A stretch of 25,028 bases of DNA from JBBDWK01 sp040902885 (GCA_040902885.1 JBBDWK010000059.1:1-25028), one strand, 5' to 3'; positions 1 to 7,762 are shown, counted from the stretch's first letter. The notes: a model not told the origin generated them from the letters alone. Numbers and translations are program-made.

Positions 1-50
1 AGGATGTCCCACAAAAACATTCTACATCAGTTTTGCTTCTTATAACACAG

Positions 51-58
51 TAGTACTA
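51..58. repeat. Short perfect palindrome at the end of the methyltransferase gene
   Basis: TAGTACTA is a perfect 8-base palindrome that covers the stop codon of the minus-strand methyltransferase gene (stop at 56-58). It lies in an AT-richer 60-base stretch in an otherwise GC-rich window. Similar TAGTA/TACTA sequences occur at the other end of the window (24961-24984). It may be a protein-binding site or chance. The 1-55 stretch holds no gene that I can see and may contain the promoter of a leftward gene outside the window. Confidence 0.25.
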
Positions 59-730
59 ACGCTTGCGGAAAATCAGGATGTGCTGGCGCGGCAGCGCATC
101 CGAGACCTTCTCCAGCCTGAATCCTTCCGGCTCGATCTCGGCCTGAACTTCCTTCACGGTCATTTTGTGCTCCAGCCTTATGGGAACGGCCGGGTCTTCC
201 TTGCGGTATTCGAGCAGCACCAGCCTTCCGTTCGCTTTCAACGCATCGCCCATCTTGCGCAGCATCCGCTGGGGCTGGGAGAATTCGTGGTAAACATCCA
301 CCAGCAGGATCAGATCGATGTGTCCCGCCGGAAGTTTCGGATCGTCCTCGACGCCGAGGACAGTTTCCACATTCGTGAGGCGGCGCTCGGCGATGCTCCG
401 CTTCAGCCGTTCCAGCATGCGCGGCTGAATGTCATTGGCGTACACCTTTCCGGCCGGACCCACCCGCTCCGCCAGCCGCCAGGTAAAGTAACCGACACCC
501 GCGCCGACATCGGCCACGGTCATTCCTTCGCGGATGCCGATCGCATCGAGCGCTTTGTCGGGAGCCTCTTCCATCTCCCGTTCGTCGCGCACCAGCCAGT
601 CCGCGCCGCCCATTCCCATCACCGGCGCGATCTGTCTCCCGGTAGCGGGGTGAGTTTCCTGACCGGGCAGAACGGCAGGCGCGCCGCTCAGCGCCAGCCA
701 GAGGACGATAACGAACCTTCGGCGATTCAC
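56..730 (-). CDS. Class I SAM-dependent methyltransferase with N-terminal signal sequence
   Basis: A 224-residue protein. The glycine-rich SAM-binding motif I is seen as VADVGAGVG at residues 72-80, followed by an acidic post-motif (YANDIQ) and a typical LLVDVYHEF motif, so a Rossmann-fold methyltransferase is clear. The substrate cannot be read from the sequence. Residues 1-22 (basic MNRRR, then a hydrophobic run ending near LPGQ) look like a signal peptide or membrane anchor, so the enzyme may act outside the cytoplasm, which is unusual for a SAM enzyme. The start is GTG at 730-728. No clear Shine-Dalgarno is present, but a TATCCT -10-like hexamer (minus strand, 742-737) lies 6 bases upstream, so a leaderless transcript is possible. 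The gene is divergent from the secreted protein at 769. Similar exported methyltransferases are, to my knowledge, common in Acidobacteriota and Planctomycetota. The family call is firm and the location is inferred. Confidence 0.85.
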   Translation of the reverse strand: MNRRRFVIVLWLALSGAPAVLPGQETHPATGRQIAPVMGMGGADWLVRDEREMEEAPDKALDAIGIREGMTVADVGAGVGYFTWRLAERVGPAGKVYANDIQPRMLERLKRSIAERRLTNVETVLGVEDDPKLPAGHIDLILLVDVYHEFSQPQRMLRKMGDALKANGRLVLLEYRKEDPAVPIRLEHKMTVKEVQAEIEPEGFRLEKVSDALPRQHILIFRKR

Positions 731-768
731 AAGATCAGGATAGCGGTAAAATTTAAGAGGAGTTTCTT

Positions 769-1608
769 TTGCATCGGCTTGCGCTCTCGACCCTCGCCGC
801 CGCCCTCCTGGTTTCCACTGCCCCCGCCGAGGGCAAGCTTGCTATCGCCGAAGCATCTGTCCAGCGGATGGAAGACGGCCCTCGCGTGCCTCCGGGAACC
901 CGGCACGTTCCCGGCGAAACCGTCTATTTCAGTTTTAAAGTCGACGGCTATCGGGTCTCGCCGGAAGAAAAGATCCGATTGAGCTACCGCCTTGACGCCA
1001 TGGACCCGGACGGCCTGAAGCTCATGGAGACGGTGGAAGGGAAGATTGAATCCGAACTCTCGCCGGAAGATAAAGAATGGAAGCCCAAGGTGCGACATTC
1101 CGTTGTCTTGCCGCCCCTCGCCGATCCGGGGAAATACAAGATCGTGGCCGTTGTCCGGGACGCGCTTTCCGAGGAGACCGCGACGCTCGATCTGCCGTTC
1201 GACGTTGCCGGCCGCGCGGTAGCCCGTAGCGAGACGCTGGTGGTGCGCAACTTCGGATTCTACCGTGAGGAAAATGAGCGAGAACCGCTTGCAGTTGCGG
1301 CCTACCGTCCCGGTGACGCGGTATGGGCGCGCTTCGATATCACGGGCTACAAGATCGGCGAAGGCAACCGGATTCACGTGGATTATGCCGTTACGGTGCT
1401 GAATCCAGAAGGCAAGACGCTCTTCACGCAGAAGGAGCCGACCGTGGAGACGGACGAAGGATTCTATCGCAAGCGCTACGTGCCCGCCATACTCAGCCTG
1501 AATTTGCAATCCAACATCCTGCCGGGGGAATACACTCTGGTAATCCACGCCAAAGACCACGTGGGCAGCGGGGACTTCGAAACCCAGGAAAAGTTCCGGA
1601 TCGAATAG
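769..1608 (+). CDS. Secreted protein made of two tandem beta-sandwich-like repeats, unknown function
   Basis: A 279-residue protein with a signal peptide at residues 1-20 (MHRLALS, hydrophobic core, APA cleavage site). The start is TTG at 769, supported by AGAGGAG at 756-762, six bases upstream. The mature part is an internal duplication: residues about 24-147 align by eye with 157-279. Shared landmarks are GETVYFSF/GDAVWARF, the GY near the strand turn, LSYRLDAMDPDG/VDYAVTVLNPEG, and the closing DPGKYKIVAVVRD/LPGEYTLVIHAKD. The pattern of alternating hydrophobics and the PGxYxLxxxxxD turn suggest an immunoglobulin-like beta-sandwich, as in proteins that bind sugars or other extracellular ligands. 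I do not recognise a named family. The gene is divergent from the methyltransferase and convergent with the phosphatase gene, ending 3 bases from it, so it is probably transcribed alone. A periplasmic location is likely. Confidence 0.8.
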   Translation: MHRLALSTLAAALLVSTAPAEGKLAIAEASVQRMEDGPRVPPGTRHVPGETVYFSFKVDGYRVSPEEKIRLSYRLDAMDPDGLKLMETVEGKIESELSPEDKEWKPKVRHSVVLPPLADPGKYKIVAVVRDALSEETATLDLPFDVAGRAVARSETLVVRNFGFYREENEREPLAVAAYRPGDAVWARFDITGYKIGEGNRIHVDYAVTVLNPEGKTLFTQKEPTVETDEGFYRKRYVPAILSLNLQSNILPGEYTLVIHAKDHVGSGDFETQEKFRIE

Positions 1609-1611
1609 GTT

Positions 1612-2307
1612 TTAATAAAACGTTCGTAAAGCCGGGTCGATCAGGTGCGGCGTGTTGTTCAACGAGAAAAGACGCAGCGCGTCGTCCCGAATGCGAAACG
1701 TGGTGAAGTTGGAGTTCAGAAGCACCGCCGCTATCTGGAAGAGATTTTGCTCCTCCAGGCCTAACGCCAGAGCGCACCAGATGGCGGTCGGCGTGGCCGA
1801 TGTAAAGACGGCCACCGTTTCGCCCGGCCCGTGCCGCATCAGGTCCGCGAACGGCGCTTCGGTTCGCTTGCGGAATTCCGGCCACGGCTCCACGTCGGGG
1901 CACCGGTAGCTATCTGAAATCCACGCGCGAATCAGCTCCACATCGCAAGCCGTGATGGTTCGCTGGCCGTCGGGCTTCATTGACAGAAACCGCTCGTGCT
2001 GCGTGCGGAACTCATTGCTGTCTTCGAGCAGTCGCGGCGCAAGGAACTCCCACAATCCTTCCAGGCTGAACTCGTCCCACCGAGCGTCAAGCGTCAATTC
2101 GGGAGCTTCGGAAAGCCCGCCCAACACCAGTTCGGCGGTCTCGCGCTGCCGGCGCATGCTGCCAGCATACGCAGCAGTGAAGCGGATTCCGGCAACGCAA
2201 AAATATTCGCCCAGCAGCCGCGCTTGGCGCCTGCCGGTGTCCGACAGCAGGTCGTAATTCTCCCGCGAGCCTGCCTGTCCGTGGCGGATCAAATAGATTG
2301 CGCTCAT
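1612..2307 (-). CDS. Histidine phosphatase superfamily protein (phosphoglycerate-mutase-like)
   Basis: A 231-residue protein. It opens with the family signature IRHGQ (R8, H9, G10), where His9 is the phospho-accepting residue, and has the second conserved Arg in GSMRRQRETAELV. The segment that normally carries the second catalytic His (VxxHGG) reads VAVFTSATPTAIW, so that His appears to be Ser or Thr. I know a bacterial subgroup with FTSGGPI at this place, so the change is not unique, but the usual second His is absent. The start codon ATG at 2307 follows the TAA of the upstream kinase-like gene with no base between them (TAAATG), which implies translational coupling. The partner suggests the two act on one phosphorylated metabolite. 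The family is sure and the substrate is unknown. Confidence 0.88.
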   Translation of the reverse strand: MSAIYLIRHGQAGSRENYDLLSDTGRRQARLLGEYFCVAGIRFTAAYAGSMRRQRETAELVLGGLSEAPELTLDARWDEFSLEGLWEFLAPRLLEDSNEFRTQHERFLSMKPDGQRTITACDVELIRAWISDSYRCPDVEPWPEFRKRTEAPFADLMRHGPGETVAVFTSATPTAIWCALALGLEEQNLFQIAAVLLNSNFTTFRIRDDALRLFSLNNTPHLIDPALRTFY

Positions 2308-3363
2308 TTAAAAGCGGGTACGCTCCATCATCTCCCGTGCGACGTCAATCAGCCCGAGCACGCGCTGCTCCAGCACGGCGAACCGGCTGTCGCGCGTCTG
2401 GCCGAGATGATAGCGGTGGTAGATCTGCTGCAGCACGACGGCAACCTTGAAGAGGGCGAATATTTCATAGTACGCGATCCGCGATACATTTCTCCCCGTG
2501 GCCGTGGCGTATCGCTCAACCAGCTCGGCCCGGGTGGGCCAGCCGGGCATGGTGGTTACCGGTGAGATGGACTCGCGGCGCTCCGGCGGATCGTCCGCTT
2601 GGGGCCAGTAGCAAAGCAGAATGCCCAGATCGATCAGCGGATCGCCCAGCGCGGACATCTCCCAATCGAGCACCGCCGTCAGCCGCGCGGGATCGGAAGG
2701 GTCCAGCATCACGTTATCCAGCTTGTAATCGTTATGCAGGATCGTGGCGTCGGTATTCCCGGGCAGCCGCGCGCAGAGCCATTCCATGATGCGGTCCATG
2801 GCCGGCGCTTCGCGCGTCTGCGCCCGCTGCCACCGGCCGAACCATCCATTGAGCTGGCGCTCCAGAAAACCGCGCGGTCTGCCGATGGCGGCCAATTCAT
2901 CGGTGCAAACGTCAATGCAGTGGAGGGCGACTAGAGTATCCAGAACGGCCTCCCCGATGCGTCGCCGCAAGGCCGCATCCCCGCCGATTTCGGGCGGGTT
3001 CTCGCGCCGCACCACCAGCCCGCGGCGGCGCTCCATCAGGTAGAATGGCGCTCCCAGCACCCCGGCGTCCTCGCAAAGCAAGATCACCCGGGGAGCGAGC
3101 GGGAACACCGGATGCACCGCCGCCAGCACGCGGTGCTCACGGATCATATCGTGGGCCTTGGGAGCTACCGGACCCAGAGGAGGACGCCGCAGCACGTACT
3201 CGTTCCCGCCTATGGACAGCAGGTAAGTCAGGTTGGAATGCCCGCCCGGAAACTGGGCGACGCGGATCTCTTCCTCGGGGTGGAAGCCATTCTCCCGGAA
3301 GTGTTTAGCCAGGGATTCCAGGTCCAGCCTCTCGTCCGGCCGGAGCATTGCGGTTTCAGTCAT
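2308..3363 (-). CDS. Phosphotransferase family protein (APH / ACAD10-ACAD11 kinase-domain type)
   Basis: A 351-residue protein of the aminoglycoside-phosphotransferase/choline-kinase fold. The N-lobe has the nucleotide-loop-like QFPGGHSNLTYLL (residues 37-49) and YVLRRPP. The catalytic loop is HNDYKLDN at 210-217 (D212 as base, N217), and the metal-binding segment is LDWEMSALGDP at 232-242. The length and motifs match the soluble family related to the kinase domain of ACAD10/ACAD11. Members of that family work on hydroxyacyl-CoA compounds, for example LvaA in levulinate use. No drug resistance should be inferred. The start is ATG at 3363. The gene is followed directly by a histidine phosphatase gene, a pairing I recall from other bacteria, often near acyl-CoA dehydrogenase genes, none of which is seen here. 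The role in short hydroxy-acid metabolism is inferred. Confidence 0.88.
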   Translation of the reverse strand: MTETAMLRPDERLDLESLAKHFRENGFHPEEEIRVAQFPGGHSNLTYLLSIGGNEYVLRRPPLGPVAPKAHDMIREHRVLAAVHPVFPLAPRVILLCEDAGVLGAPFYLMERRRGLVVRRENPPEIGGDAALRRRIGEAVLDTLVALHCIDVCTDELAAIGRPRGFLERQLNGWFGRWQRAQTREAPAMDRIMEWLCARLPGNTDATILHNDYKLDNVMLDPSDPARLTAVLDWEMSALGDPLIDLGILLCYWPQADDPPERRESISPVTTMPGWPTRAELVERYATATGRNVSRIAYYEIFALFKVAVVLQQIYHRYHLGQTRDSRFAVLEQRVLGLIDVAREMMERTRF

Positions 3364-3418
3364 GCTAACCCGTCATGATATCCTGATACTTCAGAGCGTC
3401 CCTCCGCAGGAAAATACT

Positions 3419-4828
3419 TTGAAAGTCGGATTCGTCAGTTTGGGCTGTCCCAAGAATCTGGTGGACAGCGAGGTCATGATGGGCCAGCTTGTGGCGCGGG
3501 GGCACGCCCTCACCACCCGGCCCGATGAAGCCGACGTGCTGGTAGTGAATACCTGCAGCTTCATCGATCCCGCCAAGAAAGAGTCCATCGACACAATTCT
3601 GGAGATGGCCGAGTACAAGAAGACCGGCTGCGCGCAACGGCTGATCGTCGCCGGCTGCATGGTGGAACGCTATCGCGACCAGATTTCCAGCCAGATGCCG
3701 GAAGTGGACGCCGTTCTGGGTACGAATGAGCTGGACCGGATTGTAGCGTTGTGCGAAGGCAATCAGGCGCCAGGCAATCCGCTCGAGCCGTACCTCTATC
3801 ACGACTTGACACCGCGCGTCCTCTCCACCCCCAAGCACTTCGCCTACATCAAGATTGCGGAAGGCTGCGACCACCCCTGCACCTTCTGCGTCATCCCACA
3901 ATACCGGGGCGCGTTCCGCAGCCGCCGCTTCGAATCGGTGGTTAGCGAAGCCACGCGCATGTTCGGGCAGGGAATTCGAGAGATCAACCTCATCGGCCAG
4001 GACACCACCTGCTATGGCGAAGACCTTGGTCTCAAGGATGGCCTGGCGCACCTGCTGGCACGGTTGGCGCGCATCGAAACGCCGCACGAAAAGTGGATTC
4101 GCTTCCTCTACGCCTATCCGAACAAGGTCACGCAGCGGCTGCTCGACACCATCGCCGAACACCCGGCCCTGGTGAAATACATCGACATGCCGCTGCAACA
4201 CGCGAGCGCCAGCGTGCTGAAGCGCATGAAGCGGGGAGCTTCGGGCGACATCTTCCTCCGGCTGATCGAGCGTATCCGCCAAACGATTCCGGGCGCGGCC
4301 ATCCGGACAAGTTTCATCGCGGGGTTTCCCGGGGAGACGCAGCGGGACTTTGAAGAGTTGTGCCAGTTCGTGCAGGCCGCGCGCTTCGACCGTCTGGGCG
4401 TTTTCACATACTCCGACGAAGATTCGAGCGCCAGCTATCATCTCGACGGCAAGGTGGACGGACGCACCATTTACAACCGCAAGCGCCGTCTTCTTGCCAT
4501 CCAGCGGAGGATTTCGCGTGCCAGGAATCGGGAGTGGCTCGGCCGGGAGGTGTCCGTGCTGGTGGAGGGTCTTTCGCGCGAATCCGACCTTTTGTGGGAA
4601 GGCCGTCTGGCAACGCAAGCTCCGGAAATTGATGGCGTGGTGTTGATCAACGACTGCGAAGGCGAGCCGCCTCAAGCCGGCCAAATCCGGACTCTGCGCG
4701 TGACCGAGGCGCACGACTACGACCTGGTGGGTACGCTGCTTCCGGGCGGTTCCTGCATCACGCCCAGTCCCTTTCTCATTCTCAGCGGCGCGGCATCCGG
4801 TGCGTCTCAGCCCTCGGCTGAGCTATGA
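3419..4828 (+). CDS. rimO: Ribosomal protein uS12 (S12) methylthiotransferase RimO
   Basis: A radical-SAM enzyme that adds a methylthio group to a conserved Asp of ribosomal protein S12. Counting from the chosen start, the N-terminal MTTase domain has the cluster cysteines C10 (SLGCPKN), C46 (NTCSF) and C80 (AGCM). The radical-SAM triad is C150-x3-C154-x2-C157 in GCDHPCTFC, and a TRAM-type domain ends the protein. The KVGFVSLGCPKNLVDSE opening and the ASASVLKRMKR segment fit RimO better than MiaB. I chose TTG at 3419 because it places KVGFVSLG at the very N-terminus and has AGGA at 3408-3411, seven bases upstream. An in-frame ATG at 3362 would add 19 unconserved residues and overlap the start of the divergent kinase-like gene. 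The length is 469 residues, a little above the E. coli enzyme. It is the first gene of a tight operon, and the next ORF overlaps it by 4 bases. Confidence 0.95.
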   Translation: MKVGFVSLGCPKNLVDSEVMMGQLVARGHALTTRPDEADVLVVNTCSFIDPAKKESIDTILEMAEYKKTGCAQRLIVAGCMVERYRDQISSQMPEVDAVLGTNELDRIVALCEGNQAPGNPLEPYLYHDLTPRVLSTPKHFAYIKIAEGCDHPCTFCVIPQYRGAFRSRRFESVVSEATRMFGQGIREINLIGQDTTCYGEDLGLKDGLAHLLARLARIETPHEKWIRFLYAYPNKVTQRLLDTIAEHPALVKYIDMPLQHASASVLKRMKRGASGDIFLRLIERIRQTIPGAAIRTSFIAGFPGETQRDFEELCQFVQAARFDRLGVFTYSDEDSSASYHLDGKVDGRTIYNRKRRLLAIQRRISRARNREWLGREVSVLVEGLSRESDLLWEGRLATQAPEIDGVVLINDCEGEPPQAGQIRTLRVTEAHDYDLVGTLLPGGSCITPSPFLILSGAASGASQPSAEL

Positions 4829-5001
4829 AGTGCTCCATCTGTAAGAAGGAGATCTCGCCGGAATCTCCGGAATTCCCCTTCTGCAGCGAGCGGTGCCGCA
4901 TCATCGACCTGGGAAACTGGGCTTCCGGGAAATACCGCATTCCCTCATCCGAACGTTCTCGCGATCCAAAAGAAGAACCCGGCCACGAAGATGAAGACTA
5001 A
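4825..5001 (+). CDS. yacG: DNA gyrase inhibitor YacG-type zinc-finger protein (58 aa)
   Basis: A small ORF of 58 residues. It begins MKCSICKKEI and has C3-x2-C6 and C20-x3-C24 (FCSERCRIIDLGNW), which is the YacG zinc-binding pattern followed by the family's DLGxW segment and an acidic tail (EEPGHEDED). In E. coli, YacG binds GyrB and inhibits gyrase. The ATG at 4825 overlaps the rimO stop as ATGA, and the 3' end overlaps pgpA by 11 bases, so translation is probably coupled on both sides. There is no room for an independent promoter. The length fits the family (about 60-65 residues). The family call rests on the Cys spacing and the SERCRxxDLGxW match. Its role in this organism is inferred. Confidence 0.9.
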   Translation: MKCSICKKEISPESPEFPFCSERCRIIDLGNWASGKYRIPSSERSRDPKEEPGHEDED

Positions 5002-5470
5002 GGTCGCTGTTCTCATCGCGACCTGGTTCGGCTGCGGGTATTCCCCCGTCGCGCCGGGCACCGCGGGCGCCCTGGCCGCGCTGCTCATCGCCTGGCCGCT
5101 GGCCGATCTGACTGGGTGGCATCCGCTCTGGCTCGCCGTTGTGTCTCTGGCCGCGATGCCCGTTTCCGTCTGGGCTTCCACCATCACCGCCCGTAAGATG
5201 GCTCGCAAGGACCCGGGCGTGGTGGTGGTGGACGAGGTGCTGGGACAATGGATGGCGCTCTCCGGCGCAGCCGTTTTGAGCGCGCGAGCCTGGGTGCTCG
5301 CATTCCTGCTGTTTCGCCTGTTCGACATCTGGAAACCATGGCCCATCCGGCGCCTGGAAGCCCTGCCGGAAGGCTGGGGCATCGTGGCGGACGATATTGC
5401 CGCCGGCATCTATGCAGCGCTTGCTCTGACGCTTGTCTTATGGGCAGGGGAATGTTTCAATCTTTATTAA
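4991..5470 (+). CDS. pgpA: Phosphatidylglycerophosphatase A
   Basis: A 159-residue integral membrane enzyme that dephosphorylates phosphatidylglycerol-phosphate to phosphatidylglycerol. The PgpA signatures are all present: GYSPVAPGTAG near the N-terminus, DPGVVVVDEVLGQW in the middle (with the conserved Asp/Glu pair), FRLFDIWKPWPIRRLE, and IVADDIAAGIYAA near the end. Several hydrophobic segments alternate with these loops, as expected for a multi-pass inner-membrane protein. The ATG at 4991 lies inside the 3' end of yacG (11-base overlap), and translation is probably coupled. Placement of pgpA close to cinA is familiar from several bacterial groups. Confidence 0.95.
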   Translation: MKTKVAVLIATWFGCGYSPVAPGTAGALAALLIAWPLADLTGWHPLWLAVVSLAAMPVSVWASTITARKMARKDPGVVVVDEVLGQWMALSGAAVLSARAWVLAFLLFRLFDIWKPWPIRRLEALPEGWGIVADDIAAGIYAALALTLVLWAGECFNLY

Positions 5471-5472
5471 CT

Positions 5473-6480
5473 ATGGCTAAAAAAGATTCGGAGGGGCGGC
5501 CCTCGATCTCGCTGGTCACTCCCACGGCGGCAATCGCCGGGGGCGAGATTCAGATCAAGGGGAAGGGCTTTTGTAAGGCGGAACGGCCTCAGGTGACGAT
5601 CGGGGATGTCGTCGCGCCCGTAATCGTCGGCTCGGATTCGTTCGTGATCGCCCGCGTGCCGGAAGGCGCTTCGGCGGGCGAAGTGGTGATCGGGGACGGC
5701 GAGCATTCCAGCCAGACCTGGGTCTGCGATATTGGAATTCCCATCGCCTCCAATCTCCACCCGGTCGCCAATCCCGTGGTCGATAAATTCGGGAACGTCT
5801 ACTCCACGTTCAGCGGATCGCGGGGGCAGAAGGTCCCGGTCGCCGTCTACAAGATCGATCTCAATTACGAGATGAAGCCGTTCCTCACCGACGTGATGAA
5901 TGCCACCGGGATGACCTTCGACGCCGCCGGTATGCTCTACGTCTCCAGCCGCTTTGACGGCATCGTCTATCGCGCTTCTCCGAGCGGCAACATGTCGATT
6001 TTCGTGGAGGGCATGGGCGTCGCCACGGGCCTGGCCTTCGACGACGAAGAGAACCTTTACGTCGGCGACCGCAGCGGGACTATCTTCAAGATCAGCAGCA
6101 GCCGCCAGATTTTCGTCTTCGCCACGCTGGAGCCGTCCATCGCCGCCTTTCACCTGACCTATGGTCCGGATCGCAATCTCTACGTGAGCGGGCCTACCAC
6201 GTCCAGCTTCGATTCGATCCACCGCATCACGCCTTCGGGCGAAGTGGAACTCTTCTATAGGGGCCTCGGCCGGCCGCAGGGCATGGCCTTCGACCATCGC
6301 AATCGCCTGCACGTTGCGGCGTCGCTCGGCGGGCGCAAGGGCGTGGTGCGCTTCGGCGACAACCGCAAGCCGGAGCTCTTCCTCTCCGGACCAGGCATTG
6401 TAGGGCTGGCATTTTCGGCCTCCGACGCGCTGGTGCTGGCCACCACCAACGCGCTTTACCGCGTGCAGCTTTCACATTAG
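5473..6480 (+). CDS. IPT/TIG domain plus NHL/SMP-30-like beta-propeller protein
   Basis: A 335-residue protein. Residues about 11-88 look like an IPT/TIG immunoglobulin-like domain (ISLVTPTAAIAGGEIQIKGKGF, then GDVVAPVIVGSDSFVIARVP). Residues about 95-335 hold repeated propeller blades of the NHL/SMP-30 type, each with a GLAFDDEENLYVGD-like strand: GMTFDAAGMLYVSS, HLTYGPDRNLYVSG, GMAFDHRNRLHVAA. No signal peptide or membrane segment is visible, so it should be cytoplasmic, unusual for this architecture. The start is ambiguous: ATG at 5473 gives MAKKDSEG two bases after the pgpA stop, whereas ATG at 5452 would overlap pgpA. Neither has an ideally placed ribosome binding site. It sits between pgpA and cinA in one transcription unit. 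Its function is unknown, and binding or lactonase-like activity is possible. Confidence 0.8.
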   Translation: MAKKDSEGRPSISLVTPTAAIAGGEIQIKGKGFCKAERPQVTIGDVVAPVIVGSDSFVIARVPEGASAGEVVIGDGEHSSQTWVCDIGIPIASNLHPVANPVVDKFGNVYSTFSGSRGQKVPVAVYKIDLNYEMKPFLTDVMNATGMTFDAAGMLYVSSRFDGIVYRASPSGNMSIFVEGMGVATGLAFDDEENLYVGDRSGTIFKISSSRQIFVFATLEPSIAAFHLTYGPDRNLYVSGPTTSSFDSIHRITPSGEVELFYRGLGRPQGMAFDHRNRLHVAASLGGRKGVVRFGDNRKPELFLSGPGIVGLAFSASDALVLATTNALYRVQLSH

Positions 6481-6490
6481 GGACGTTCGG

Positions 6491-7747
6491 GTGCAAGCAG
6501 AGATCATTGCAATCGGCTCGGAGCTTCTGACGCCGAACCGGATGGACACCAACTCACTGTTTCTTACGGAACAGTTGAACAGCCTCGGCGTGGAGGTGAA
6601 GACCAAGTGCGTGGTGGGCGACGAGCGCGATCGCCTGGCGGACGCCGTGCGGGCCGCGATTTCCCGGTCTGAGATTGTGATTCTCTCGGGCGGACTTGGG
6701 CCTACGGAAGACGATGTAACCCGGGATGCCGTCGCCGACGCTCTCGACCGCCGTCAGATCTATCATGCGGAGATCACCGAGGCGCTCGAGCAGCGCTTCC
6801 GGCAGATGAACCGCCGCATGGCGGAGATCAACAAAAGGCAGGCGTTCGTCATCGAAGGCGCGGAAATTCTGAGCAACGACCGCGGCACGGCCCCGGGGCA
6901 ATGGGTTGAAGACTCGGGCGCCATCGTGATGCTGCTGCCCGGGCCGCCGCACGAACTGGAGCCGATGTTCCTCCGCCACTGCCTGCCGCGCTTGGCGCGC
7001 TGCGTGCCGAAGCGGGCGATTCAGACGGTGGTGCTGCGCGTGGCCGGCATGCCGGAGTCGGATGTCGATCAGTTGATCTCGCCGATCTACAAAAAGTATC
7101 CGAACCCCGTGACCACCATCCTCGCGGGTCCGCTCGACATTCAGGTCCATCTGCGCGCGCAGTGTGCGACGGAAGCTGAAGCCGCCGCCCTGCTCGACGA
7201 GGTGCGCCGCCCGATCGAGCTGGCGCTCGGCGACCGCATCTACTCCTGGGATGGCGCGCCGATGGAGGAGGTAGTTGGGGGGCTGCTCAAGACGCAGCAG
7301 GCGACGCTGGCGGTCGCCGAAAGCTGCACGGGAGGCCTGCTCGCCGAGCGGATCACGACGGTGCCGGGCAGTTCCGCATACTTTCTGGGCGGCTTCGTCA
7401 CCTACAGCCCGCGCATGAAAATGGACGTGCTCGGGGTGAGCGAGGCGATCCTCGAAACCTTCGGTCCGGTGAGCGCCGAAACCACGGAAGCCATGGCCAC
7501 GGGCGCAAGGCTTCGAGCGGGAGCGCACTATGCGCTGGCCATTACCGGCGCGGCCGGTCCCGCTCCGGATATCGGCCCCAACGGCCGGCCCGTTCCCGTG
7601 GGCACGGTTTTCGTTGCCATCGCGGACGGCCAGACCTGTTCGGCCACACACCGCCAGTTTCTGGGTGACCGCGGCCGCATCCGGGCCTTCGCCGCCCAGA
7701 TGGCGATGGATGTGTTGCGCCGCCGCCTGCTGGCGCAGCCGAAGTGA
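6491..7747 (+). CDS. cinA: CinA-family protein: nicotinamide-nucleotide amidohydrolase with N-terminal MoCF-like domain
   Basis: A full-length two-domain CinA of 418 residues. The N-terminal molybdopterin-binding-like domain opens QAEIIAIGSELL and has SGGLGPTEDDVTRD at residues 66-79, matching COG1058 proteins (ADP-ribose pyrophosphatase activity in some). The C-terminal domain carries ESCTGGLLAERITTVPGSSAYFLGGFVTYS from residue 277, the NMN deamidase (PncC) signature with the catalytic Ser278. The protein recycles nicotinamide mononucleotide in NAD salvage. The GTG start at 6491 has AGGGA at 6479-6483, seven bases upstream, overlapping the stop codon of the previous gene. This is the last gene of the rimO-led operon. 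A strong stem-loop begins 15 bases after the stop. recA, a frequent neighbour of cinA, is not seen here. Confidence 0.95.
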   Translation: MQAEIIAIGSELLTPNRMDTNSLFLTEQLNSLGVEVKTKCVVGDERDRLADAVRAAISRSEIVILSGGLGPTEDDVTRDAVADALDRRQIYHAEITEALEQRFRQMNRRMAEINKRQAFVIEGAEILSNDRGTAPGQWVEDSGAIVMLLPGPPHELEPMFLRHCLPRLARCVPKRAIQTVVLRVAGMPESDVDQLISPIYKKYPNPVTTILAGPLDIQVHLRAQCATEAEAAALLDEVRRPIELALGDRIYSWDGAPMEEVVGGLLKTQQATLAVAESCTGGLLAERITTVPGSSAYFLGGFVTYSPRMKMDVLGVSEAILETFGPVSAETTEAMATGARLRAGAHYALAITGAAGPAPDIGPNGRPVPVGTVFVAIADGQTCSATHRQFLGDRGRIRAFAAQMAMDVLRRRLLAQPK

Positions 7748-7762
7748 CCGCTTGCTTACGCG

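Noticed and set aside
726..752. TTCACA and TAAAAT as a promoter of the secreted-protein gene at 769
   Set aside because: The spacer is only 15 bases, and the predicted transcription start would fall inside the AGAGGAG ribosome binding site, so I do not list it as a promoter.
1609..1621. Palindrome GTTTTA-A-TAAAAC between the convergent stops of the secreted protein and phosphatase genes
   Set aside because: The stem is 6 A/T-rich pairs with a one-base centre, so it cannot form a normal terminator hairpin, and it is easily explained by overlapping TAG/TAA stop regions.
2308..3363. Aminoglycoside resistance function for the phosphotransferase
   Set aside because: The sequence fits the broad APH fold, but the length, motifs and phosphatase partner match metabolic ACAD10/11-like kinases. 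Nothing indicates drug resistance.
3362..3418. Extended N-terminus of RimO from ATG 3362
   Set aside because: The added residues resemble nothing in RimO, the ATG overlaps the start of the divergent gene, and TTG 3419 has a well placed AGGA.
3365..4714. Long minus-strand frame opposite rimO
   Set aside because: It has no recognisable motif and lies over a certain radical-SAM gene, so it is a shadow frame.
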